DNA from: Herbaspirillum sp. ASV7
GTDB lineage: Bacteria > Pseudomonadota > Gammaproteobacteria > Burkholderiales > Burkholderiaceae_D
Length of the DNA stretch: 34,009 bases
NCBI RefSeq assembly: GCF_016429215.1
Contig: NZ_JAELUH010000060.1
Span: forward strand, 1-34,009
Direction of reading: 5' to 3'
In this document: positions 8,832-17,279 of the stretch, in pieces
How the letters are laid out: every line of letters begins with the position of its first letter
Position numbering within the stretch: position 1 is the first letter of the stretch
Notes under the pieces: model-generated
What the model was told of the DNA's origin: nothing
What the model saw: the letters and a program-made list of their open reading frames with translations, nothing else
Database searches by the model: none
Position numbers and translations under genes: made by a program

Positions 8832-10300
8832 GCCGGCAGCTCCCAGGGGGATTCGGTCCACTCGTCGCCTTCCAGTTCCGGCTCTTCGTAGGACTGGATA
8901 TTGCGGTAGTGGTACTCGACATCTTCGCTGTACATCAGCGCGGCGATGCCCTGCGCCAGGCGATAGGCACCGTCGCTGATGGCCGGGATATCGCCCGACA
9001 CCGTGCCATGGCTGGCGGCGGCCGGGTAGCAGAAGCAGTGGATGCGCTCCAGTCCCGGCAGGCTGCCCGGGGTCTTTTGCTGGAACTCGAACACCGGCCC
9101 CAGGTAGGGAGAGTCGGCCAGTTCCTGGTCTTCTTCACCGGCCGGCGGGGTATAGCGGTCGCTCCAGTTGAGGATGTGCGGGGCGATGTCCCTGAATTCG
9201 GCGCGCAGGCTCCAGTCGATCTTGAAACCGGTGGAGAAGAACAGGAAATCCAGCTCCAGCGGCCCGCGATTGGTCTGCAGCAGCAGCGTGCCATCCTGCC
9301 TGACCTCGACCGCCTCGATGGCCGTCCCCAGCAGGAAACGGGCATTGGCAAAGCGCGAAACGCGGCGCGTGCTGCCCGAGGGCGGCGGCACCTGCTGGGC
9401 ATTGACGTAATGGCGGATGCGCCACTTCCAGGCATCCGGCAGATGCAGGTGGCCATTGACCAGGCCGGGGCTGCCCGAGCCCTTGCCCTTGTTGATGCGC
9501 GGCAGGTCCTTGCGGCGGATCAGCAGATCGACTCGCGCCGCGCCCTCTTCCAGGGCGGTGGCCGCGCTGTCCATGGCCGAGGCGCCGCCACCGATGACAC
9601 CCACGCGCTTGCCCTTCAGGCTGGCGTAGTCCAACAGGTCGGACGAATGCGCCCAGCGGTCGCGCGGCAATTGCTGCACCAGCGGCGGCAGGTAGGCGCC
9701 GCCCAGACCATCGCGGCCGGTGGCCACCACCACACGGCGCGCCAGCACGGTGGACTCGCCGGCGGGCGACTGCAGCTGCAATGCGACGATGCCATCGGCA
9801 CGCGGCTGCACGGCCAGCACGCGGTGCTCGTTGCGGATATCCAGCTTCATCACGCGGCGGAACCAGCGCAGGTAATCCATCCACTGCAGGCGCGGGATCT
9901 TGTCCAGTGCGTCCCACGCCGCCAGGCCGAACTGGGCCTCGAACCAGGCGCGGAAGGTCAGCGCCGGAAAGCCCAGGGCCGGGCCGGTCAGGGTCTTGGG
10001 CGAACGCAGGGTTTCCATGCGCGCCGTGGTAGCCCAGGGGCCTTCGAAGTCACGCGGCGACTGGTCATAGATGACATTGGGGATGCCCAGGTGCGACAGC
10101 GCCACCGAGGCCGCCATGCCGGCCTGGCCGCCGCCGATGATGGCCACGTCGATCACGGCCTGACCATCGCGCTGCAGGGTCGGCGTCCACGACTTGCCGG
10201 GCAGGGCCAGCCATTCCAGGTCCTGGCGCAGACGCGCCTCCAGGGCGGCCAGTCCGGCCGGGCTGGGGGCGCTCGATGTTGTCGCTTGGGTGTTGTCCAT
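8828..10300 (-). CDS. FAD/NAD(P)-dependent flavin monooxygenase
   Basis: This 490-residue protein has two Rossmann nucleotide-binding sites: FAD at GGGQAG (56-61) and NAD(P)H at GGGASA (237-242). The sequence between them includes RWAHSSDLLDY, reminiscent of the FxGxxxH linker motif of flavin-containing and Baeyer-Villiger monooxygenases, but without the exact motif. It probably hydroxylates or oxygenates a small molecule at N, S or carbonyl carbon. GAGGCGAT directly precedes ATG 10300. It is the first gene of the ten-gene operon, so oxygenation is probably central to use of the imported compound. Lysine/ornithine N-hydroxylase-like activity is an alternative. No signal peptide was seen. Confidence 0.8.
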   Translation of the reverse strand: MDNTQATTSSAPSPAGLAALEARLRQDLEWLALPGKSWTPTLQRDGQAVIDVAIIGGGQAGMAASVALSHLGIPNVIYDQSPRDFEGPWATTARMETLRSPKTLTGPALGFPALTFRAWFEAQFGLAAWDALDKIPRLQWMDYLRWFRRVMKLDIRNEHRVLAVQPRADGIVALQLQSPAGESTVLARRVVVATGRDGLGGAYLPPLVQQLPRDRWAHSSDLLDYASLKGKRVGVIGGGASAMDSAATALEEGAARVDLLIRRKDLPRINKGKGSGSPGLVNGHLHLPDAWKWRIRHYVNAQQVPPPSGSTRRVSRFANARFLLGTAIEAVEVRQDGTLLLQTNRGPLELDFLFFSTGFKIDWSLRAEFRDIAPHILNWSDRYTPPAGEEDQELADSPYLGPVFEFQQKTPGSLPGLERIHCFCYPAAASHGTVSGDIPAISDGAYRLAQGIAALMYSEDVEYHYRNIQSYEEPELEGDEWTESPWELPA

Positions 10301-10429
10301 ATCGCCTCGTCAAAAGCATGAAAAGACGTCGCCGGCACGGTAGTTTGCCGTCGATCGTCTCGTGTCGGGTTCTTGTGATGCGGCGCCCTTCCCGGTTGAC
10401 GCCGCTGTTTGGAGGCTGTGCCGACATCA
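10301..10429 (-). promoter_or_regulatory. Leader region of the monooxygenase-transporter operon
   Basis: This stretch must hold the promoter for the operon that starts at 10300, but no clear sigma-70 or sigma-54 promoter stands out. It is bounded upstream by REP-like copy B. Confidence 0.35.
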
Positions 10430-10540
10430 GCCACCTACCGCTCGACCTGAGTAGGCCCTTTCAGGGCCGTATCGAAGGCGTACCTGCGTGGCGCCTTCGA
10501 TACGCGGCGATGCCGCTACTCAGGTCGAACGGTGAGTGGC
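10430..10540. repeat. REP-like nested palindrome, copy B
   Basis: The outer arms (10430-10454 and 10516-10540) match at 22 of 25 positions as an inverted repeat, with core CGACCTGAGTAG/CTACTCAGGTCG. A second, inner inverted repeat is perfect over 12 bp: CGTATCGAAGGC (10468-10479) and GCCTTCGATACG (10493-10504). It follows the 3' end of the minus-strand LysR gene and could terminate it. The relation to copy A is visible by eye. Confidence 0.75.
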
Positions 10541-10603
10541 AGCACACAACATCTGCCCCAGCCCCTTTGTTACTTACTGCGGTGTTACACACTACAAAAT
10601 CAT

Positions 10604-11542
10604 TTACAACAATTCATCGTGCAGGCTGGCGTCACGCTTGACGAAGCCCCGCAAGGTATTGCGCGCGGCCGTTTCCACCGCGTCGATGAGGCGTTGCGTC
10701 ACGCCCTCGACCGGCTTGCCATAAGGCGTGACCACGCCGAAGTAAAAAGGGATATCCACTGCCAGCGGCTTGACCACCATCCCCTCGATAGGCATGCCAT
10801 AGGCCGTAGCCGGCTCCACCAGCGCCACGCCCAGCCCGGCGCGGGCGGCCATGATGGCGTTGAAGGAGGTATTGGTATCGATGGCCACATCCAGCAGGCT
10901 GTCTTCGCCCAGCGCCGTTTCCACGCGCTGGCGCAGGCGGTAGCGGTTGGACATGGTGATGACGCGCTGTCCGCGCAGGGCGGCGCGGGTCAGCTTGTCG
11001 CGCGTGGCCAGCGGATGGTCGGCGCGCACCACCGCCACGCAGGGCGCTTCGCCGATCCAGTGCAGATCCAGCCCGCGATGGGCCACCGGCAAGGAGGTCA
11101 GCCCCAGGCTGACGGTACGGTGCAGGATGGCATGCACCACCTGCTCGGCCGAGGCGCTGCGCAGGTGGATGTGTTCGGGGAAAGCATGGTCCTGTTGCAA
11201 GGACAGCAAGCGCAGCGCCGCCGGAGCGATGGTCGAGGCCAGTGCGGGCGTGGCCACCAGGTGCACTGGATGGACTTCTTCGCGGGCAATCTCCAGGGCG
11301 CGCTCACGGATGGTGCGCAAGCCCACCAGGGAACGCTCCACTTCCTCATACAGCAGGAAAGCCTTGGCCGTGGGCGTCACGCGCGGGCCATTGCGGTCGA
11401 ACAGGGCATAGCCCAGCTCTCCCTCCAGGTCGCCGATGGCCTTGCTCACGGCCGGCTGCGAGCGGCCCAGGCTGCGACCGGCACCGGTCACGCTACCCAG
11501 GGTCATGACCGCCGCAAAAGCTTCGAGCTGGTTGAGGTCCAT
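10604..11542 (-). CDS. LysR-family transcriptional regulator
   Basis: This 312-residue protein has an N-terminal winged helix-turn-helix (about 3-62, with GSVTGAGRSLGRSQPAVSKA) and a C-terminal periplasmic-binding-like effector domain (about 90-295). AAGGAA lies about 12 nt before ATG 11542. It is divergent from the cysteine desulfurase gene, the usual arrangement for a LysR regulator and its target. Inverted copies of an 11-bp motif lie in the shared promoter region. The effector is unknown; a sulfur metabolite is suggested by context. The flavin-transporter operon lies downstream on the same strand and is a possible second target. Confidence 0.88.
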   Translation of the reverse strand: MDLNQLEAFAAVMTLGSVTGAGRSLGRSQPAVSKAIGDLEGELGYALFDRNGPRVTPTAKAFLLYEEVERSLVGLRTIRERALEIAREEVHPVHLVATPALASTIAPAALRLLSLQQDHAFPEHIHLRSASAEQVVHAILHRTVSLGLTSLPVAHRGLDLHWIGEAPCVAVVRADHPLATRDKLTRAALRGQRVITMSNRYRLRQRVETALGEDSLLDVAIDTNTSFNAIMAARAGLGVALVEPATAYGMPIEGMVVKPLAVDIPFYFGVVTPYGKPVEGVTQRLIDAVETAARNTLRGFVKRDASLHDELL

Positions 11543-11843
11543 CGAATCTGCTTTCCTTGATCAAAATGCTTGCATATGTTTTTCGAATTATAGGTTTGTC
11601 TGTATTCTATTTCAGTATAATAATTTTGTATAAGCTAATGCAGGGCATGGAGATCGAGCGGGAATCGCCGCCACGCCTGGCCAAGCCGCATTACCTGCAA
11701 GAAACAGTGAAAAACATATATACAAATACGTCCAAAGTCGTTTTCCATATAAGGCGACCGGCGTAATGTAGATATATGCTCAACCGAGTCGCCCCCACTG
11801 CACCGCTTATCTGGACACCCCTGGACTTTCCGGAAATACCGTC
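11543..11843. promoter_or_regulatory. Divergent LysR / cysteine desulfurase promoter region with 11-bp inverted repeat
   Basis: This AT-rich 301-bp gap contains an exact inverted repeat: ATATGTTTTTC (11574-11584), close to the LysR start, and GAAAAACATAT (11709-11719), on the desulfurase side. A TATAAT lies on the plus strand at 11616-11621 and the same hexamer lies on the minus strand at 11587-11592, but neither has a good -35 at standard spacing. A short plus-strand open frame here (from 11557) has no ribosome site and looks spurious. Confidence 0.5.
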
Positions 11844-13040
11844 ATGAACGCCCCTGCTCCCTGTCGCCCGCCAGCCGACCTGCGCTTCCCCATCTATCTC
11901 GACTATGGCGCCACCACGCCGGTCGATCCGCAGGTCGCGCGCGTGATGTGCGACTTCCTGACCGACAAGTTCGGCAATGCCGCCAGCAGCTCCCACCCCT
12001 TCGGCTGGGAGGCGCGGCGCGCCGTGGAGCATGCGCGCACCCAGGTGGCAGGACTGGTCGGGGCGCAGCCCGGCGAGATCGTCTGGACTTCCGGCGCCAC
12101 CGAATCCAACAACCTCGCCATCAAGGGTACGGCCCATGCGCTGCGCGCCCAGGGGCGCGGCAAGCACCTGATCACGGTCGCCACCGAGCACAAGGCGGTG
12201 CTGGACACCATGAACACGCTGGAGAAATCCGGCTTCGACGTCACCTACCTGCAACCGGGCACCGATGGCCTGATCACGCTGGAGCAGTTCCGCGCGGCGC
12301 TGCGCCCGGACACGCTGCTGGCCTCGGTGATGTACGTCAACAACGAGATCGGCGTGATCCAGCCCATCGCCGCACTGGGCGAGCTGTGCGCCGAACGCGG
12401 CATCGTCTTCCACGTCGATGCGGTGCAGGCGGCGGGCAAGATCGTCATCGACCTGACCCGCCTGAAGGTGGACCTGATGTCCTTCTCGGCGCACAAGGTC
12501 TATGGCCCCAAGGGCATAGGCGCGCTGTATGTACGCCACAACCCGGCCCTGACGCTGGAGGCCCAGATCGACGGCGGCGGCCATGAGAACGGCATGCGCT
12601 CGGGCACCCTGGCCACCCACCAGATCGTGGGCATGGGCGAGGCCTTTGCCCTGGCCGGGCAATTGCTGGCGGAAGAAGGCCAGCGCATCCGCGCCCTGCG
12701 CGATCGCCTGTGGCAGGGCCTGGCCGAGCTGCCGGGCGTGCAACTCAATGGCAGCGCCGAAGAACGCGTGCCGCACAACCTCAACGTGAGCTTCCCGCCG
12801 ACCCGTTACGGCACGCTGGCCAGCCAGCTGCTGGGCATTGCAGTCTCGGCCGGATCGGCCTGCAACTCGGCGGCGGCCGCACCCTCCTTCGTGCTGCTGG
12901 CCATCGGCCGCTCGCCCGAAGTGGCGCGCAATGCGGTGCGCTTCTCGCTGGGGCGCGGCACCACTGAGGCCGAAATCGACTATGTCGTGGCGACCGTGCG
13001 CCAGGTATTGGCGCATGACGCCATCGATGGCACGGCTTGA
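11844..13040 (+). CDS. Cysteine desulfurase-like PLP aminotransferase (IscS/NifS family)
   Basis: This 398-residue class-V aminotransferase-fold enzyme matches the usual size of IscS. It has [13 protein letters not shown] near the N-terminus, [14 protein letters not shown], the PLP lysine in [20 protein letters not shown], and a mobile-loop cysteine in [13 protein letters not shown] (equivalent to SGSACTSAS in IscS). The chemistry known for the family is conversion of cysteine to alanine with an enzyme persulfide. No iscU, iscA or fdx genes are adjacent, so housekeeping Fe-S assembly is unlikely; it may mobilise sulfur or selenium from an imported amino acid. It is followed by a strong terminator and then metNIQ. 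The ribosome site before ATG 11844 is weak. Confidence 0.85.
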   Translation: MNAPAPCRPPADLRFPIYLDYGATTPVDPQVARVMCDFLTDKFGNAASSSHPFGWEARRAVEHARTQVAGLVGAQPGEIVWTSGATESNNLAIKGTAHALRAQGRGKHLITVATEHKAVLDTMNTLEKSGFDVTYLQPGTDGLITLEQFRAALRPDTLLASVMYVNNEIGVIQPIAALGELCAERGIVFHVDAVQAAGKIVIDLTRLKVDLMSFSAHKVYGPKGIGALYVRHNPALTLEAQIDGGGHENGMRSGTLATHQIVGMGEAFALAGQLLAEEGQRIRALRDRLWQGLAELPGVQLNGSAEERVPHNLNVSFPPTRYGTLASQLLGIAVSAGSACNSAAAAPSFVLLAIGRSPEVARNAVRFSLGRGTTEAEIDYVVATVRQVLAHDAIDGTA

Positions 13041-13061
13041 GCTGCAGACTTCCGGGCAGTG

Positions 13062-13100
13062 ATGAGTCCCGCCGGCTGGGCGGGCCTCATTCATTTTTCT
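13062..13100 (+). terminator. Intrinsic terminator after the cysteine desulfurase gene
   Basis: The stem pairs ATGAG (13062-13066) with CTCAT (13086-13090) and CCCGCC (13068-13073) with GGCGGG (13079-13084), separated by one mismatch, with a 5-nt loop. The stretch TCATTTTTCT follows. It separates the desulfurase transcript from metNIQ. Confidence 0.8.
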
Positions 13101-13180
13101 CATAAGCTAAAAACTATTAGTACGTTCCTCGCCTAATAACTAAAAGTTAGACTTGGTCAGTCCTTTTAAAACTGATCAAC

Positions 13181-14191
13181 GTGATTCGCATCGAGCAACT
13201 CCACAAGACCTACCATGCCGGCCAGCGCGACATCATCGCCCTGCACGACATCAACCTGGATATCGCCCAGGGAGAAATCTTCGGCATCATCGGCCGCTCC
13301 GGCGCCGGCAAGAGCACCCTGATCCGCACGCTGAACGTGCTGGAACGTCCCGACAGCGGGCGCGTGCTCATCGACGGCGAAGACATCACCGTGCTTGGCC
13401 ACGACGCCCTGCTGGGCCTGCGCCAGCGCATCGGCATGGTGTTCCAGCATTTCAACCTCCTGAACGCCAAGACAGTGGCCCAGAACATCGACTGGCCGCT
13501 CAAGATCACCGGCCGCTACAGCCGCGAGGAACGCGCCGCACGGGTGGATGAACTGCTGCAGCTGGTAGGCCTGGAAGCTCATCGCGACCAGTATCCATCG
13601 CAACTGTCGGGCGGACAGAAGCAGCGCGTGGGCATCGCCCGCGCCCTGGCCAATACGCCGCGCCTGCTGTTGTGCGACGAAGCCACCTCCTCGCTGGACC
13701 CGGAAACCACCCAATCCATCCTGCGCCTGCTGCTGGAAATCAACCGCAAGCTGGGCCTGACCATCGTCCTGATCACCCACGAGATGGAAGTCATCCGTAC
13801 CATCTGCGACCGCGTGGCCGTGCTGGACGCCGGTTCGGTGGCCGAACAGGGTCGCGTGGTGGATATCTTCCTGCGTGCGCAGCATGCGGTGACCCGCGCG
13901 TTGCTGGCCGAGAGCCATGCCTATGAGGCTGGCGACAACTTCTACCAACGTCGCCCCGACGGCAAGCTGCTGCGCCTGACCTATGCCGGCGAGATCGCCG
14001 CGCAACCCATCCTGTCGCAACTGACGGCGGCCACCTCGGCGCAAGCGACCATCGTGCGCGGCACGGTCTCGCGCATCAAGGACACGCCCTACGGGCAATT
14101 GCTGGTGGAGTTCTCCGGTGGCGAAGCCGCAGTCAGCCAGGTGCTGGCGCGCCTGCGCGAGTCCGGTATCGATCACGAGGTGCTGGCATGA
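13181..14191 (+). CDS. metN: Methionine ABC transporter ATPase MetN
   Basis: This 336-residue ATPase has Walker A GRSGAGKST, signature LSGGQKQRVGIARAL, Walker B LLLCDEATSSLD, and a C-terminal NIL regulatory domain (about 260-336) typical of MetN, where methionine binds to inhibit transport. The start is GTG 13181 (reads MIRIEQLHKTY); no strong SD is visible. The 80-bp leader after the terminator is AT-rich with an imperfect dyad (AACTATTAG and CTAATAACT near 13112-13141). Its stop overlaps metI in an ATGA. Confidence 0.92.
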   Translation: MIRIEQLHKTYHAGQRDIIALHDINLDIAQGEIFGIIGRSGAGKSTLIRTLNVLERPDSGRVLIDGEDITVLGHDALLGLRQRIGMVFQHFNLLNAKTVAQNIDWPLKITGRYSREERAARVDELLQLVGLEAHRDQYPSQLSGGQKQRVGIARALANTPRLLLCDEATSSLDPETTQSILRLLLEINRKLGLTIVLITHEMEVIRTICDRVAVLDAGSVAEQGRVVDIFLRAQHAVTRALLAESHAYEAGDNFYQRRPDGKLLRLTYAGEIAAQPILSQLTAATSAQATIVRGTVSRIKDTPYGQLLVEFSGGEAAVSQVLARLRESGIDHEVLA

Positions 14192-14868
14192 GCGCCCTGA
14201 ACAACCTGATCGACCTGTCGCAGATCGACTGGCGCGAAGTCTGGGACGCCACCGTGGAAACCCTGGCCATGACCGGCGGCTCGCTGTTCTTCACGATATT
14301 GCTGGGTCTGCCGCTGGGCATCCTGCTGTTCCTGACCAATCGCCGCCAGTTGCTGGAGCAGCGTGGCATCTACCTGGTGCTGTCGCTGCTGGTCAACGTG
14401 CTGCGCTCGGTGCCCTTCCTGATCCTGCTGATCGTGCTGATCCCCTTCACGCTGTGGCTGGTGGGGACCTCGCTGGGGGTGACCGGCTCCATTCCGCCGC
14501 TGGTGATCGGCACGGCGCCCTTCTTTGCGCGCCTGACGGAGAGCGTGCTGCGCGAGATCGACCGCGGCATCATCGAAGCCTGTACCGCCATGGGTGCGAA
14601 GCGTCGCCAGATCATCTTCGGGGCGCTGTTGCCGGAGGCGCTGCCTGGCCTGCTGGCGGCGGTCACCATCACCGCCATTACCTTGATGTCGTATGCCGCC
14701 ATGTCGGGCGTGATCGGTGGCGGCGGCCTGGGCGACCTGGCCATCCGCTACGGCTACCAGCGCTTCCAGACCGAAGTGATGGTGGTCACCGTGGCCATCC
14801 TGGTGGTGCTGGTGCAGTTGCTGCAATTCTTTGGCGACCGCCTGGTGCTGCGTTTTACCCGCAAGTAA
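14188..14868 (+). CDS. metI: Methionine ABC transporter permease MetI
   Basis: This 226-residue inner-membrane permease is of normal length for MetI. It has about five membrane helices, the RSVPFLILLI segment, the EAA-type loop EACTAMGAKRRQIIF, and a GVIGGGGLGDLAIRYGYQRF C-terminal signature. ATGA overlaps the metN stop. A perfect hairpin follows before metQ. Confidence 0.92.
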   Translation: MSALNNLIDLSQIDWREVWDATVETLAMTGGSLFFTILLGLPLGILLFLTNRRQLLEQRGIYLVLSLLVNVLRSVPFLILLIVLIPFTLWLVGTSLGVTGSIPPLVIGTAPFFARLTESVLREIDRGIIEACTAMGAKRRQIIFGALLPEALPGLLAAVTITAITLMSYAAMSGVIGGGGLGDLAIRYGYQRFQTEVMVVTVAILVVLVQLLQFFGDRLVLRFTRK

Positions 14869-14875
14869 ATCCCTT

Positions 14876-14900
14876 GGCGCAGGCTGACCTGGCCTGCGCC
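14876..14900 (+). terminator. Intercistronic hairpin between metI and metQ
   Basis: GGCGCAGGC (14876-14884) pairs perfectly with GCCTGCGCC (14892-14900) over a 7-nt loop. There is no U-tract, so it is more likely an mRNA-stabilising or attenuating stem that sets a different level for the binding protein than a full terminator. Confidence 0.6.
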
Positions 14901-14958
14901 GATACCTGAGAGAACCGACGTACCACGTCAACTTTTATTAAAAGACTGGAGAAAAACC

Positions 14959-15750
14959 ATGATCCGCAAACTGATCCCTCACCTCTTCGCCGGCGCTGCG
15001 CTGGCCTTCTCCGTGGGCGCGCATGCCGCCGACAAGCTGGTGATCGCCGCCACCCCGGTGCCGCACGCCGAGATCCTGGAACACATCAAGCCGGTCCTGG
15101 CCAAGGAAGGCATCGACCTGCAGGTCAAGGTCTTCACCGACTACGTGCAGCCGGCCGCGCAGACCAACGAAAAGCAGGTCGATGGCAACTTCTTCCTGCA
15201 CCTGCCCTACCTGGAGCAGTTCAAGAAGAGCCACAAGAACGATATCGAAGTGCCGGTCGCCAAGGTCCACGTGGAGCCCTTCGCCGCCTATTCGCAGAAG
15301 TACAAGAAAGTAGCCGACATTCCTGACGGCGCCACCATCGCCATCCCCAACGATCCGTCCAACTCCGGTCGCGCCCTGCTGCTGCTGGCCCGCAACGGCC
15401 TCATCAAGCTCAAGGACAGCTCCAACATTTCCTCGACCCAGAAGGACATTGTCGAGAACCCGAAGAAGCTGAAGTTCCGCGCCCTGGAAGCGGCCACCCT
15501 GCCGCGCGTGCTGAACCAGGTCGACGTCGCCCTGATCAACACCAACTACGCGCTGGAAGCCAAGCTGAACCCGGTCAAGGATTCGCTGTTCATCGAGGAT
15601 GCCAATTCGCCCTACGCCAACCTGCTGGTGGCGCGCGAGGATAACAAGGACAGCGCCGCCATCAAGAAGCTGGCCGCTGCCCTGAACTCGCCGGAGGTCA
15701 AGAAGTTCATCGAAGAGAAGTACCAGGGCGCCATCGTCCCGGCCTTCTAA
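14959..15750 (+). CDS. metQ: Methionine-type ABC transporter substrate-binding protein MetQ
   Basis: This 263-residue NlpA/MetQ family protein has a Sec signal peptide ending near AHA/ADKL. It lacks a lipobox cysteine, so it should be a soluble periplasmic protein, not a lipoprotein like E. coli MetQ. Family landmarks are ATPVPHAEIL, VKVFTDYVQP, DGNFFLHLPYLEQF, IPNDPSNSGRALLLL and LINTNYA. TGGAG lies about 9 nt before ATG 14959. It should bind methionine or a related sulfur amino acid. The cysteine desulfurase next door supports organic-sulfur use. Confidence 0.9.
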   Translation: MIRKLIPHLFAGAALAFSVGAHAADKLVIAATPVPHAEILEHIKPVLAKEGIDLQVKVFTDYVQPAAQTNEKQVDGNFFLHLPYLEQFKKSHKNDIEVPVAKVHVEPFAAYSQKYKKVADIPDGATIAIPNDPSNSGRALLLLARNGLIKLKDSSNISSTQKDIVENPKKLKFRALEAATLPRVLNQVDVALINTNYALEAKLNPVKDSLFIEDANSPYANLLVAREDNKDSAAIKKLAAALNSPEVKKFIEEKYQGAIVPAF

Positions 15751-15775
15751 GCATCACCCTCCCGTCGTCCCCTCC

Positions 15776-15808
15776 TCCTGGCAGCGCCGCGCAAGCGGCC
15801 TGCCAGGA
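15776..15808 (+). terminator. Strong hairpin after metQ
   Basis: TCCTGGCAG (15776-15784) pairs with CTGCCAGGA (15800-15808), and inside it GCCGC pairs with GCGGC across a GCAA tetraloop, leaving one bulged C. No U-tract follows. It is a probable 3' end or processing stem for metNIQ. Confidence 0.6.
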
Positions 15809-15855
15809 CGGCAGCAACGGCCGCAGCGGCCCCGGCCAGTATGCGAAATTCCCCA

Positions 15856-15878
15856 TTGTCTTCCATCCCATGAGACAA
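15856..15878 (+). promoter_or_regulatory. Candidate activator site TTGTC-N13-GACAA
   Basis: TTGTC (15856-15860) and GACAA (15874-15878, followed by GCCC) form a dyad about 145 bp upstream of the expected sigma-54 start. A similar dyad (TTGTC-N10-GACAAGCGC) lies upstream of the paralogous binding-protein gene. Sigma-54 promoters need a remote activator site; the activator here is unknown. The spacing differs, so this is tentative. Confidence 0.35.
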
Positions 15879-15986
15879 GCCCGAACTTGGTGAACCCACG
15901 CCCCAACTTCGCCCCCTGCTGCCCCGTCATCATCCGGTATGAACGCCCATGCCGCCGTCAGCCCGCTGTCAGCTGCCTTTCTTTGC

Positions 15987-16002
15987 TGGCACGCTCATTG
16001 CT
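15987..16002 (+). promoter_or_regulatory. Sigma-54 promoter of the amino-acid binding-protein gene
   Basis: TGGCACG (15987-15993), four bases, then TTGCT (15998-16002) is a full match to the -24/-12 consensus. The start site would be near 16012, 33 nt before the chosen ATG at 16045, with AAGGGG in between. It implies control by an enhancer-binding protein, such as nitrogen or amino-acid signalling. Confidence 0.8.
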
Positions 16003-16044
16003 GAACAGAAAGCTCCTGTCGCATCTTTTTCCAAGGGGTTGTTG

Positions 16045-16851
16045 ATGAAGTTTGCAAAACCGGCGCTAGCCACTTACCTGGGCCTGCTGGGCCTGCTGTC
16101 CCTGGCCGCCACCACCGCCCGTGCCGATGCACTGGCCGATATCCAAAAGAGCGGCGTACTCAAGATCGCCGTACCGCAGGACTTCGCGCCTTTCGGCTCG
16201 GTCAACGCCGACCTGCAATTGCAGGGCCTGGACATCGACGTAGCCAAGCTGATCGCCCAGAAGATGGGGGTGAAGGTGCAACTGGTGCCGGTGGCCAGCG
16301 CCAACCGCATCGCCTACCTGCAGACGCACAAGGCCGACCTGGTCATCTCCACCCTGGGCAAGAATGCCGAGCGTGAGAAGGTCATCGACTTCTCCCAGGC
16401 CTATGCGCCCTACAACAACAGCGTCTTCGGCGTAGCTGCCATCAAGGTGGCCGGTCCGACCGACCTGGCCGGCAAGACCGTGGGCGTGGCGCGTGGGACC
16501 TTCCAGGACCTGCAGCTGACCGACACCGCGCCCAAGAGCGCCACCATCAAGCGCTACGAGGACAACAACGCCATGATCTCGGCCTACGTCTCGGGTCAGG
16601 TGCAGCTGGTCGGCACCGGAGATTTCGTGGCCTATGCGCTGGCCGAGAAAGCGCCGGACAACAAGCCGGTGCTGAAGTACATCATCAATGAATCAAGCTG
16701 CAGCGTGGGCTTGAACAAGGGTGAACCGGCCCTGCTGGCCAAGGTCAACGAGGTGATCACGGCAGCCAAGAAGAATGGCGAGCTCAATGGCATCGTGCAG
16801 AAGTGGCTCAACGTGCCGCTGCCGCAGAAGATGGCGACCAGCTTCCAGTAA
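16045..16851 (+). CDS. Polar amino-acid ABC transporter substrate-binding protein (SBP_bac_3), paralog 1
   Basis: This 268-residue periplasmic protein has a signal peptide ending near ARA/DALADI and the SBP_bac_3 domain from about 30. Landmarks are [36 protein letters not shown] and KRYEDNNAMISAY. ATG 16045 is chosen for its AAGGGG and because it begins the signal peptide; an upstream in-frame ATG at 15949 would swallow the sigma-54 promoter. No permease or ATPase gene is adjacent, so it is an orphan binding protein. It could feed a transporter encoded elsewhere or present ligand to the nearby chemoreceptor (inference). Its closest match in the window is the convergent gene at 19253-20050. 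Confidence 0.88.
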   Translation: MKFAKPALATYLGLLGLLSLAATTARADALADIQKSGVLKIAVPQDFAPFGSVNADLQLQGLDIDVAKLIAQKMGVKVQLVPVASANRIAYLQTHKADLVISTLGKNAEREKVIDFSQAYAPYNNSVFGVAAIKVAGPTDLAGKTVGVARGTFQDLQLTDTAPKSATIKRYEDNNAMISAYVSGQVQLVGTGDFVAYALAEKAPDNKPVLKYIINESSCSVGLNKGEPALLAKVNEVITAAKKNGELNGIVQKWLNVPLPQKMATSFQ

Positions 16852-16873
16852 GCGTCGTGCCAGGACGGCAACC

Positions 16874-16906
16874 CACCGGCATGGCGGCCACTCTGCCGTG
16901 CCGGTG
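16874..16906. terminator. Hairpin between convergent genes
   Basis: CACCGGCA (16874-16881) pairs with TGCCGGTG (16899-16906). It lies between the stop of the plus-strand binding-protein gene (16851) and the stop of the minus-strand CZB gene (16917), consistent with a shared terminator. There is no T-run on either side. Confidence 0.5.
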
Positions 16907-16916
16907 ACGGTGCCGT

Positions 16917-17267
16917 TCAGGTCACCAGTTTCTTCAAGTGCGTGATCGATGCTGCCACGGCGGCACAGGCCTGCGCAAAGGCAGTGCCATTGGCCATGGC
17001 CTTCTCGGCCTGCACGTATTGCCCGGCATTGATCAGGCGCGCGATGCGGCCGGCCTCGGCATGGAAGGCCTTGTGGCATTCGAAGACGATGGTGTATTCG
17101 GGCCAGCTGACATACCTCGCCCGCCCTTCCCCATGCAACCACCGCCCCAGCACGCAGCGGTCAGCGCGACCGATGGATTCGGCGTCGAGGGACTCATGCT
17201 TGAGAATGGCACTACGCAGCTTGAGCCTGCATTCGGCATCTTGTTGGATGGCTTGGTCCAGATTCAT
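16917..17267 (-). CDS. Stand-alone CZB (chemoreceptor zinc-binding) domain protein
   Basis: This 116-residue protein consists almost entirely of a CZB domain. It has the core CVLGRWLHGEG (C38) and ECHKAFHAEAG (H65, H69), three of the family's four zinc ligands. The first ligand, normally the His of an AHxxWK helix, appears replaced: the aligned stretch is AECRLKLR (E12 or C13). CZB domains sense zinc or hypochlorous acid and usually sit at the end of chemoreceptors or diguanylate cyclases. Here the domain is separate and lies just downstream of a chemoreceptor that lacks one. AAGGGAGA precedes ATG 17267 and a large palindrome lies just upstream. Confidence 0.78.
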   Translation of the reverse strand: MNLDQAIQQDAECRLKLRSAILKHESLDAESIGRADRCVLGRWLHGEGRARYVSWPEYTIVFECHKAFHAEAGRIARLINAGQYVQAEKAMANGTAFAQACAAVAASITHLKKLVT

Positions 17268-17279
17268 GACTCTCCCTTC

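Noticed and set aside
11596-11621. Possible sigma-70 promoter TTGTCT ... TATAAT upstream of the desulfurase
   Set aside because: The spacer is only 14 bp, too short for a reliable call; kept only as a note in the intergenic feature.
11691-13103. 470-residue minus-strand open frame opposite the cysteine desulfurase
   Set aside because: Same shadow composition; the plus-strand protein has all family motifs.
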